From positions 558,001 through 622,000 of the forward strand of contig NZ_KQ948989.1 of the NCBI RefSeq assembly GCF_001514265.1: a DNA stretch of 64,000 nucleotides, in the 5' to 3' direction. Under the pieces are notes generated by a model. It did not search any database, had not been told where the DNA came from, and saw nothing but the letters and a program-made list of their open reading frames with translations. This document shows positions 25,700-33,122 of the stretch, in pieces (positions within the stretch are counted from its first letter, which is position 1; every line of letters starts with the position of its first letter). The position numbers and the translations under genes were made by a program. The stretch is from Streptomyces resistomycificus. GTDB taxonomy: Bacteria > Actinomycetota > Actinomycetes > Streptomycetales > Streptomycetaceae.

Positions 25700-26701
25700 T
25701 TGACCTCCGCACCGCTCGCCGCCGTCACCGGAGCCGAGGGCTTCATCGGCTCGCACCTCACCGAGGCCCTGGTCGCCTCCGGACACCGGGTGCGGGCCAT
25801 GGCCCAGTACAACTCCTTCTCCTCCTACGGCTGGCTGGAGACCCTGCACCCGGACGTCCTCGACCAGGTGGAGATCGTCCTCGGCGACGTCCGTGACCCC
25901 GGCTCGGTCCGCGGCCTGCTCGAAGGCGCCGACACCGCCTACCACCTGGCCGCCCTGATCGCGATCCCTTACTCCTACCAGGCCCCGCACAGCTACGTGG
26001 ACACCAACGTCACCGGCACCCTCAACGTGCTGGAGGCCGTACGCGCCCTCGGCACGCCCCGGCTGGTGCACACCTCCACCAGCGAGACGTACGGCACCGC
26101 GCAGACCGTGCCGATCACCGAGGACCACCCGATCAACACACAGTCCCCGTACGCCGCTTCGAAGGCGGGCGGCGACCGACTGGCCGACAGCTACCACGCC
26201 AGCTTCGACACCCCGGTGGTGACCCTGCGGCCGTTCAACACGTTCGGGCCCCGCCAGTCGATGCGCGCGGTGATCCCCACCGTCATTGGCCAGGTCGCGG
26301 CGGGGGAGCGCACGATCACCCTCGGCGACCTGCGTCCCACCCGGGACTTCACCTTCGTCAAGGACACCGCGCAGGCCTTCCTCGCGGTCGGGACCGCGCC
26401 CGCCGGGCAGGTGGTGGGGCGCACCTTCAACGCCGGTACCGGCGGGGAGATCTCGGTCGGCGACCTCGTCGCACTGATCGGGAAGGTCATGGACCGCGCG
26501 CTCGACGTGCGCGAGGACGAGGCCCGGATCCGGCCCGCGGGCTCCGAGGTGATGCGGCTGGTCGCGGACGCGAGCCGGCTCGCCGCCGCCACCGGCTGGC
26601 AGCCCGCCCACTCCCTGGAGGAGGGCCTCGCGCACACCGTGGAGTTCTTCCGCGACCCGGCCAACCTCGCCCGCTACAAGACCGGCATCTACAACATCTG
26701 A
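25700..26701 (+). CDS. NAD-dependent sugar-nucleotide SDR, LegB-like 4,6-dehydratase/epimerase
   Basis: 333 aa. The TTG start at 25700 has GGAAGG 9 bp upstream, and the frame also runs far upstream only because of GC bias. GAEGFIGSHL is the NAD loop. YNSFSSYGWLETL, YHLAALIAIPYSY, and STSETYG with YAASK give the catalytic Ser/Thr-Tyr-Lys. RPFNTFGPRQS, followed by MRAVIPTVI, completes a close resemblance to LegB, a GDP-GlcNAc 4,6-dehydratase. It should dehydrate or epimerise an NDP-hexosamine that feeds polymer synthesis. Exact chemistry (dehydratase or 4-epimerase) needs assay. It sits between the membrane protein and the nucleotidyltransferase. Confidence 0.85.
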   Translation: MTSAPLAAVTGAEGFIGSHLTEALVASGHRVRAMAQYNSFSSYGWLETLHPDVLDQVEIVLGDVRDPGSVRGLLEGADTAYHLAALIAIPYSYQAPHSYVDTNVTGTLNVLEAVRALGTPRLVHTSTSETYGTAQTVPITEDHPINTQSPYAASKAGGDRLADSYHASFDTPVVTLRPFNTFGPRQSMRAVIPTVIGQVAAGERTITLGDLRPTRDFTFVKDTAQAFLAVGTAPAGQVVGRTFNAGTGGEISVGDLVALIGKVMDRALDVREDEARIRPAGSEVMRLVADASRLAAATGWQPAHSLEEGLAHTVEFFRDPANLARYKTGIYNI

Positions 26702-26748
26702 GCTCGTCCGGCACCCCCGTCCGCGTACGTCCACGAAGGAGGAGTCTC

Positions 26749-27462
26749 ATGCACGCAGTGATCCTGGCGGGAGGCAAGGGCGTCCGGCTGCGGCCCTACA
26801 CCACCGCGCTGCCCAAGCCGCTCGTGCCCATCGGTGACCAGCACGCGATCCTGGAGATCGTGCTGCGCCAGCTGTCCACGGCCGGATTCACCACCTGCAC
26901 CATCGCGATCGGACACCTCGGCGAGATCATCCGCGCCTACGTCGGTGACGGCTCACAGTGGGGCCTGGCCGTCGACTACGCCACCGAGGAGAGCCCCCTG
27001 GGCACCATGGGCCCGCTGCTCAACCTGCGCCACCGGCTGCCCGACACCTTCCTGGTGATGAACGGCGACGTGCTCACCGACCTCGACTACGCCGACGTCC
27101 TGAACCGGCACCGCGACTCCGGCGCCCCGCTGACCATCGCCACCTACGCCCGCAAGGTGCACATCGACTTCGGGGTGCTCACCACCGACGACAGCAAGGT
27201 CGTCGCGTTCACCGAGAAGCCGAGCATGGACTACCACGTCTCCATGGGCGTCTACGGTCTGTCCCGCTCGACGCTGGAGGGCTACACGCCCGGACTGCCG
27301 CTGGGCTTCGACGAGTTGGTCCTCGACCTGCTGAACGCCCGCAACCAGCCGCACGCCTACGAGTTCGACGGGTACTGGCTGGACATCGGCCGCCCGGACG
27401 ACTACGACCGGGCCAACGCCGAGTTCACCACCCGCAAGTCGCTTCTGCTCAAGGGAGCCTGA
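26749..27462 (+). CDS. Sugar-1-phosphate nucleotidyltransferase
   Basis: 237 aa, cytosolic. LAGGKGVRLRPYT is the signature nucleotide-binding loop, PKPLVPIGD the conserved Lys/Pro segment, and MNGDVLTD the metal-binding Asp motif. FTEKP and WLDIGRPDDY end the core. The length fits a minimal RmlA/GlmU-N/LegF-like enzyme without a left-handed helix domain. It would make an NDP-sugar from NTP and sugar-1-phosphate for the adjacent SDR enzymes. The base (G, U or dT) is not readable from motifs. A very strong site, GAAGGAGGAG, precedes the ATG. The next gene begins 7 bp after the stop. Confidence 0.9.
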   Translation: MHAVILAGGKGVRLRPYTTALPKPLVPIGDQHAILEIVLRQLSTAGFTTCTIAIGHLGEIIRAYVGDGSQWGLAVDYATEESPLGTMGPLLNLRHRLPDTFLVMNGDVLTDLDYADVLNRHRDSGAPLTIATYARKVHIDFGVLTTDDSKVVAFTEKPSMDYHVSMGVYGLSRSTLEGYTPGLPLGFDELVLDLLNARNQPHAYEFDGYWLDIGRPDDYDRANAEFTTRKSLLLKGA

Positions 27463-27469
27463 GCACGTC

Positions 27470-28363
27470 ATGCGCATTCTCGTCCTGGGTTTCACGGGCT
27501 ATCTGGGCGCCCACGTCGTCGAGCGGCTGGGCACCCTGCCCGGCGCGCGGGTGCTCGGCGGCGGCCGCTCCGCCGGCGCGCGGCACGGCATCGACCTCGC
27601 CACCGTCCGCCCGGAGCAGCTGGCGAAGACCCTGGCGTCGGCCGCGCCCGACACCGTGATCAACTGTGCGGGCGCCACCGGCGGCGACGCCGTCACCCTC
27701 GCCGAGGTCAACGCCCGTGGCCCGGCGGTCCTGTGCGCCGCCCTGCGCGAGGCGGCCCCCACGGCCCGCCTGGTCCATCTGGGCTCGGCGGCCGAGTACG
27801 GCCCCGGCACCCCGGACCTCCCGGTGACGGAGCAGGCGGCCACCCGCCCGATCGGCCCGTACGGCGCGACCAAGCTCGCGGGCACCGTCGCGGTGACCGC
27901 CTCCGGCCTGGACGCGGTGGTGCTGCGGGTCGGCAATCCGGTGGGGCGGGGGGCGCCGTCCACCGGACTGCCCGGCCGGATCGCCGCGCTGCTGCGCGAG
28001 GCCGGCCCCGACCCGGAGGCGGTACTGCGGCTCGGTGACCTGTCCGCGTACCGCGACTTCGTGGACGTACGTGACGTGGCCCGTGCGGCGGTGCTCGCGG
28101 CCACCGCGCCCGGCCCGCTGCCGCCCGTCCTCAACGTCGGCGGGGGCCGGGCCGTCCCGGTGCGTGACCTGGTGCGCGGCCTGGCCGACCAGGCAGGGTT
28201 CCGGGGCCGGATCGAGGAGACCGCGGCGGGGTCGGTCCGCTCGGGGCAGGTGTCGTGGCAGTGCTCCGACATCACCGCCGCCGAACAGGCCCTGGGCTGG
28301 CGCCCGGACCACACCCTCGACGAGGCGCTGGCCGCGCTGTGGGAAGGCGACGGTACGCCGTGA
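27470..28363 (+). CDS. NAD-dependent epimerase/dehydratase family SDR
   Basis: 297 aa. The Rossmann motif is GFTGYLGAHV at 8-17, catalytic region SAAEYG with YGATK, and RVGNPVGRG in the substrate site. The length and the RmlD/GME-like pattern suggest a nucleotide-sugar reductase or epimerase, following the LegB-like enzyme in a two-step conversion. The two SDRs are only distantly alike, so they probably catalyse different steps. The stop overlaps the GTG of the next gene by 4 bp (GTGA), so the spherulin-4 gene is translationally coupled. Confidence 0.83.
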   Translation: MRILVLGFTGYLGAHVVERLGTLPGARVLGGGRSAGARHGIDLATVRPEQLAKTLASAAPDTVINCAGATGGDAVTLAEVNARGPAVLCAALREAAPTARLVHLGSAAEYGPGTPDLPVTEQAATRPIGPYGATKLAGTVAVTASGLDAVVLRVGNPVGRGAPSTGLPGRIAALLREAGPDPEAVLRLGDLSAYRDFVDVRDVARAAVLAATAPGPLPPVLNVGGGRAVPVRDLVRGLADQAGFRGRIEETAAGSVRSGQVSWQCSDITAAEQALGWRPDHTLDEALAALWEGDGTP

Positions 28364-29022
28364 GTCTGCTGATTCCGCTGTACGTCCATCCGGCCGAGGA
28401 CCCGGGTGCCTGGCACCGCCTGATCACCGCCGCGACCCGCACGTACGGGGTCGTCCTCAACCCCGCCAGCGGTCCGGGCGACGGACCCGACCCGGCGTTC
28501 ACCGCGGCGGCCGGCGCGCTGCGGGCGGCCGGGGCGCGGCTGCTGGGCTACGCCGACACCGACTACGGGGTGCGCGACCCGGCGGAGGTCGTCGAGGACC
28601 TGCGCCGGCACCGGGAGTGGTACGCGGCGGACGGCTGCTTCCTCGACCGGGTGACGGCGACGCGGGAGGGGCTGGCGGCCTGCCGTCGGCTGGTGCGGAC
28701 CGTGCGCCGCGAGGGCGCCGGGACGGTCGTCCTCAACCCCGGGGTCCACCCGGCCCCGGGGTACGCCCGCCTCGCCGACCTGACCGTCACCTTCGAGGGC
28801 CACTGGTCCACGTACGTCTCCGCCTTCAGCAGACCCGCGTGGACCGTACGCCACCCGCCCGAGCAACTGTGCCACCTCGTCTACGGCGTGCCCGAGGCGC
28901 TCGTCCCCCTCGCCGTGCGCACCGCACACGAGCGCGGCGCGGCGGTCTGCGGTCCGGTCACGGGCGAACCACCCAACCCCTGGGACCGGTTGACGCCCGC
29001 CCTCACGGGGGTGGAGCGATGA
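28360..29022 (+). CDS. Spherulin-4 family protein (GH135, Sph3-like)
   Basis: 220 aa from GTG 28360. LLIPLYVHPAEDPGAWHRL followed by VVLNPASGPGDGPDPAF is the spherulin-4 opening. GYADTDYG and GCFLDRV give the conserved acidic residues of the TIM-barrel site. TFEGHWSTYV and a Pro-rich end close the domain. The fungal member Sph3 (GH135) cleaves GalNAc-containing galactosaminogalactan and is needed for its synthesis. No signal peptide or membrane helix is seen, unlike Sph3, so this protein may act in the cytosol or leave by another route. The stop overlaps the start of the GH114 lipoprotein gene (ATGA). Confidence 0.85.
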   Translation: MSLLIPLYVHPAEDPGAWHRLITAATRTYGVVLNPASGPGDGPDPAFTAAAGALRAAGARLLGYADTDYGVRDPAEVVEDLRRHREWYAADGCFLDRVTATREGLAACRRLVRTVRREGAGTVVLNPGVHPAPGYARLADLTVTFEGHWSTYVSAFSRPAWTVRHPPEQLCHLVYGVPEALVPLAVRTAHERGAAVCGPVTGEPPNPWDRLTPALTGVER

Positions 29023-29954
29023 GGAACCGGGCGCTGCGCGCGGCGGCCCTGCTCACCGTGCTGGCGGCCGTGGCCCTGACGGGGTGCTCCGGGAGCCCCG
29101 GGCGGCCTGCCGCGGCGCACGAATCGCAGTCCGCCGCGCCCCGCACGACGGCTTCCGGGACGTCGGCGCCGGACCCGGTGGAGCCCGCCACCCCGGGCGG
29201 CACCCCTGCTCCGGCGCCGTCCTCGTCCTCGGCCGCCCCTTCGGCGAGCCCCGCCACCCGCTGGAAGCCCCGGCCCGGCCTGGCCTGGCAGTGGCAACTG
29301 GACGGCAGGGTCGAGCCGTCGGCGAACGTGCCTGTTTACGACATCGACGGCTTCGAGAACTCCGCGGCGGACGTGGCCCGGTTGCACCGCGCCGGCCGGA
29401 AGGTCATCTGTTACGTCAACGTGGGCGCCTGGGAGGACTTCCGGCCGGACCAGGCCGCCTTCCCCCGCTCGGTGCTCGGCGAACCCAACGGCTGGGCGGG
29501 GGAGCGCTGGCTGGACATCCGACAGCTCTCCGTCCTGCGCCCGATCATGGAACGGCGCTTCGACATGTGCCGCGACAAGGGCTTCGACGCGGTGGAGCCC
29601 GATCTGGTGGAGGGCTACGGCAACGACACCGGCTTCCCGCTCACCGCCGACGACCAGCTCAGGTACAACCGCATGATCGCGGACCTCGCCCACGAGCGCG
29701 GACTGTCCGTGGGCCTCAAGAACGACCTGCCCCAGATCCCCCAGCTGCTGGCTCACTTCGACTTCGCGGTCAACGAGGAGTGCGCCCAGTACGACGAGTG
29801 CGCGCTGCTCACCCCGTTCGTCACGGCCGGCAAGGCGGTGTTCCACGTGGAGTACACCGAACCTCGCAGCGCCTTCTGCGCCGAGTCCCGCCGACTGAAC
29901 CTGTCGTCGATGGTGAAGGAACCGGAGCTCGGCGTGTGGCGCAAGCCCTGCTGA
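29019..29954 (+). CDS. GH114 lipoprotein (endo-alpha-1,4-polygalactosaminidase-like)
   Basis: 311 aa. The lipobox LTGC (Cys23) is followed by a Ser/Ala/Pro tether of about 60 residues, so the enzyme is anchored outside the membrane. The GH114 domain carries VYDIDGFENSAADVARLH, VICYVNVGAWEDFRPD, GFDAVEPDLVEGY (with the proposed acidic residues) and GLSVGLKNDLPQI. FDFAVNEECAQYDECALLTPF comes near the end. The fungal Ega3 of this family cleaves alpha-1,4-linked galactosamine, and the PelA hydrolase is distantly related. It overlaps the previous gene by 4 bp and is the last gene of the cluster. It probably trims or releases the deacetylated polymer. Confidence 0.88.
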   Translation: MRNRALRAAALLTVLAAVALTGCSGSPGRPAAAHESQSAAPRTTASGTSAPDPVEPATPGGTPAPAPSSSSAAPSASPATRWKPRPGLAWQWQLDGRVEPSANVPVYDIDGFENSAADVARLHRAGRKVICYVNVGAWEDFRPDQAAFPRSVLGEPNGWAGERWLDIRQLSVLRPIMERRFDMCRDKGFDAVEPDLVEGYGNDTGFPLTADDQLRYNRMIADLAHERGLSVGLKNDLPQIPQLLAHFDFAVNEECAQYDECALLTPFVTAGKAVFHVEYTEPRSAFCAESRRLNLSSMVKEPELGVWRKPC

Positions 29955-30043
29955 GGTGCGGCGACATCGTCCACCGCCGGTCGGTCGCCGCCGTGCGCGG
30001 TGCGTCGCGCACACCGTCCCTCGACGCGGAGTCCCGGGCCCGG

Positions 30044-31534
30044 TCACACCTCCCGGTGGTCGATGCCGAGCAGGCTCGCCGCGCACCGGAAGTCGGCGGC
30101 GTGGTGGCCGACCGAGAGGGACCAGTGGTGGCCGACACCCGTCGCGCTCCACGCGTCGACCCACTCGCCCGGGTCACGGCCGAAGTCGACGCGGGTGGTG
30201 GTGTTGCCGATGCTCAGCAGCGGGCCGGGCACGACAGTGCCCTGGGAGGTGACGAACGACAGGCTGCCGTCGGCGTCCTGGCCGAGTCCGAGGAGCGTGA
30301 CGGGGCCGTGCCGGACGTCGAACTCCACGCTGACACCCCAGCCCCGCTTGCCGTGGTAGACACCGAGACCGCGCAGCAGCGGATCACGGGCGCCGACGGC
30401 GAGGTGGGCGGGCCCGTCATGGCCCATCTCCACCACCCCGTCCTCGAAGTCGAGCGCCTGGATCTCGGTGAAGGAACCCCCGGCGCCGATGCTCTGCGTG
30501 GCCAACTGGGCGACACTGGTGCGCAGTTCGTACTCACCGGCCGCCGGCACACCCCGTGCGGTGAGCAGGGAGGCGCCCAGGATCATGCCGGCGCCGAGCC
30601 GCTCGTGCAGCTCGCCGTCGAGCCCGCGGTGGTAGTAGGCGAGGCTGTGCAGGCCGAAGTCCTCCACCAGCCGGTCGAGCGCGACCGAGACGGTCGCACC
30701 CCACGCGAAGTCCTCGTCCACCACGCTGTCGTCGACGGCGAAGATCCGCCGGGCGAGAGCCACGCGCTCACGGGTCTGCGCGTCGGTGACCTTCTCCACC
30801 CGGTGGCGCAGGTCGTCGAACTCCAGCACCTCGACGTGCGAGCCGAACGTCGTCGGCAGCAGGGTCAGATCGGTCGACACGTCGAGCATGCCCGGATACA
30901 GATGTCCCATCAGGCCGTGCCGGGCGTGCCGGAGCGCGGCGCGGACGTGGGCGGCCCGGACCCACTGCTCGATGCGCCGCCAGGCCGACTCCTGACGCAG
31001 CCAGCCCGACACCGACCGGAACGGGATACCGGCCCGGCGGAAGACGTTGCCGATCTCCGGCACGGGGCACTGCGCGCAGTAGGCCAGCCAGTCACCCGTG
31101 TCGAAGGAGGCGTGGTCCATCCGTTCGGAGGGCTGGAGGTCGATGACGAGCACGGGGGTGTGCGCGCGCCGGGCGATCGGCAGCACCATCGACGAGGTGA
31201 GGTACGTCGTCAGGAACAGCACGATCAGGTCGCAGTCCGTCCGGCGGAGCTCCTCGGCGGCGACCGCGCCCTCCTCGGCGTCGGAGACGAAGCCCGCGTC
31301 GGTCACCTCGGCGTCCATCAGCCGCAGCCGTTCGCTGACGTACCGCGCCGACTCCCGCAACTGTGGCAGCAGCGCCGGGAACTGCGGCCAGTAGGTGCCG
31401 AGCCCGCCCGCGACCAGCCCGATCCGGGTGCGGCGGCCCGTCACCTGGGGCAGTAACTCCTGGAGGAGGGCGGCCCGTTCGGTGGACCGGTCCGCGCCGC
31501 CGGTCGTCGTGGTGAGGGGTTCGGTCGTCGCCAT
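30044..31534 (-). CDS. L-arabinose/L-fucose isomerase family protein
   Basis: 496 aa, cytosolic. RIGLVAGGLGTYWPQFPALL starts the fold, followed by LIVLFLTTYLTSSMVLPI and VLVIDLQP. Later segments (FGSHVEVLEFDDL, GVYHGKRGWGVSVEF, SIGNTTTRVDFGRDPGEW) resemble the AraA-like fold of L-fucose and L-arabinose isomerases. AraA interconverts the aldose and ketose with Mn. I cannot confirm the catalytic Glu pair, and many distant homologues are of unknown specificity, so the sugar is uncertain. AAGGAGG precedes the ATG. It lies 30 bp downstream of the MFS gene and is probably co-transcribed with it. Confidence 0.78.
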   Translation of the reverse strand: MATTEPLTTTTGGADRSTERAALLQELLPQVTGRRTRIGLVAGGLGTYWPQFPALLPQLRESARYVSERLRLMDAEVTDAGFVSDAEEGAVAAEELRRTDCDLIVLFLTTYLTSSMVLPIARRAHTPVLVIDLQPSERMDHASFDTGDWLAYCAQCPVPEIGNVFRRAGIPFRSVSGWLRQESAWRRIEQWVRAAHVRAALRHARHGLMGHLYPGMLDVSTDLTLLPTTFGSHVEVLEFDDLRHRVEKVTDAQTRERVALARRIFAVDDSVVDEDFAWGATVSVALDRLVEDFGLHSLAYYHRGLDGELHERLGAGMILGASLLTARGVPAAGEYELRTSVAQLATQSIGAGGSFTEIQALDFEDGVVEMGHDGPAHLAVGARDPLLRGLGVYHGKRGWGVSVEFDVRHGPVTLLGLGQDADGSLSFVTSQGTVVPGPLLSIGNTTTRVDFGRDPGEWVDAWSATGVGHHWSLSVGHHAADFRCAASLLGIDHREV

Positions 31535-31564
31535 GGTGGGCCTCCTTGTGGGGTGTGATGCGGC

Positions 31565-32872
31565 TCAGGCCCGGGCGACCTTCAGATCCGCCGGGGCGGC
31601 GACCGCGGGGGAGTGCCGCAGGAGGACGCGGACGATGAACACGCCCGCGAATCCCGCCACCGCCATACAGGCGGTGATCGACCACAGCAGGACCGCCGGG
31701 CTGCGGTCGAGCAGCGCGGGAGTGAAGAAGGCGGCGACGGCGAACACCCCGCGCGACAGGGCGTAGGTGATCCCCTGGGTCGTGCCACGCGTGTCGGCGG
31801 GCAGCGTGAGCTGCGACCACACCTTGTAGTTCGCCTCGCCGGCGAAGGGGTGGGACAGCTGGTAGAGGACGAAGAAGACGAGCATGCCCGCCAGCGCCCC
31901 CGCGGTGAGGGAGGCGACGCAGAAGGCGCCGACCTGCACCGCCGCCGCGGTGTAGAACAGCCGGTCACGCCAGGGACTGTCGGCGAATCGCACGAACGCG
32001 AAGGTCAGCAGCAGCCCGATCGGGATGAACGCCAGGTTGATGCCGGTGGCCAGGCTCTGCGAGGCATCGCTGACGGTGACCAGCAGATAGGTGCCGAACT
32101 GGCCGAAGGTGTTGGCGCCCAGGCCCCAGGTGACGTAGAAGACGAAGGTCGCCGCCATCGGCAGCAGGGTGGCCCGGTTCCACACGTTCCGCAGCGCGAC
32201 GCCGTGTGGGGCGGCGCCCGCCCCGGCGGGCCCGTCCGCGGCGGCGGGGGCAGCGGACGGCTCCGGCTCGGCGTGCAGCTCCAGCCGGGAACGGAGGTGC
32301 CAGGTGAGCAGAGCGGCGACAGCCAGATGGCCGGTGATGAGTCGCGCCCCGGTCATACCCGTGGTCGACAGGACGAAGCCGAGGAAGATGACGACGGCGA
32401 TCCCCAGCACCCACATGACCTGGGTGAAGGCGACCAGTCGCCCCCGGGCGTGGGCGGGGGCGGCGTCGGAGACCACGGCCAGGGAGGTCGGCAGGTCGGC
32501 ACCGGCCGCCAGGCCCGCCACCAGGACGCCGGCCAGGAGCACGATGTCGTTCGGCGCCAGTGTGATGACGAGGGCCCCGAACGCGTAGCAGAGGATGTCC
32601 AGGTTGTAGAGGCGGCGTCGGCCGAACAGGTCGGCCAGCCGGCCACCGACGAGGGAGCCGACGGCGATGCAGATGGTGACGATCGCGCTGATCGCGCCGG
32701 CCATCCACACGCCCATGTCGTAACTGTCGCGGTAGATGGCCAGGTTGACGGAGATGCTGACGATGAGGGCGGCGTCGAGGTACGAGGCCATGCCCGACAG
32801 CGCGGCGAGGTTCCACAGGCGCTTGGGGATCGGTTGTTCCGGGAGCTCAGGGGCAGGCGGGATGCGGGCCAT
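31565..32872 (-). CDS. MFS sugar transporter
   Basis: 435 aa with 12 hydrophobic helices. Motif A, GRLADLFGRRRLYNLD, follows helix 2, and a related second copy is seen in the C-terminal half. A central loop rich in Ala/Pro/Glu (about 195-220) separates the two halves. The context (isomerase-like gene downstream, giant GH106-like hydrolase divergent, a shared LacI-type operator) indicates uptake of a sugar released by the hydrolase. The sugar is probably a deoxy-hexose or pentose. The specific sugar is not inferable from the sequence. The operator-like AACGTT site lies 85 bp upstream. Confidence 0.88.
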   Translation of the reverse strand: MARIPPAPELPEQPIPKRLWNLAALSGMASYLDAALIVSISVNLAIYRDSYDMGVWMAGAISAIVTICIAVGSLVGGRLADLFGRRRLYNLDILCYAFGALVITLAPNDIVLLAGVLVAGLAAGADLPTSLAVVSDAAPAHARGRLVAFTQVMWVLGIAVVIFLGFVLSTTGMTGARLITGHLAVAALLTWHLRSRLELHAEPEPSAAPAAADGPAGAGAAPHGVALRNVWNRATLLPMAATFVFYVTWGLGANTFGQFGTYLLVTVSDASQSLATGINLAFIPIGLLLTFAFVRFADSPWRDRLFYTAAAVQVGAFCVASLTAGALAGMLVFFVLYQLSHPFAGEANYKVWSQLTLPADTRGTTQGITYALSRGVFAVAAFFTPALLDRSPAVLLWSITACMAVAGFAGVFIVRVLLRHSPAVAAPADLKVARA

Positions 32873-32956
32873 GATGCGACTCCGTCGTCTGGGGATGGGC
32901 CGAGCGGAGGGGAACGTCGCGGCTCAGGGGCCGGGTCGCAGTGACTATAGGATTCC

Positions 32957-32968
32957 GAAAACGTTCCA
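32957..32968. promoter_or_regulatory. LacI-type operator upstream of the MFS gene
   Basis: GAAAACGTTCCA has the central AACGTT dyad of LacI operators. The same core appears at 33070-33079 and 38227-38240. Confidence 0.5.
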
Positions 32969-33069
32969 ACAAGACGTCCTGCAAGTATCGGGGCGAACAC
33001 GGGGCGGTGCCCTGCCGGCGTACGGCAACTGGTGGAGACGTCCCAGGTGTCCTACGGTGAGGCTGATGT

Positions 33070-33079
33070 AAAACGTTTT
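33070..33079. promoter_or_regulatory. LacI-type operator upstream of the GH106-like gene
   Basis: AAAACGTTTT is a perfect 10-bp palindrome flanked by T and GA. It lies 44 bp before the preferred GTG start at 33123, so it would cover the promoter. Confidence 0.55.
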
Positions 33080-33122
33080 GATTCGCGAGAGCGTCCGAGC
33101 CGTGGCCGGAAGGACCGCATCC

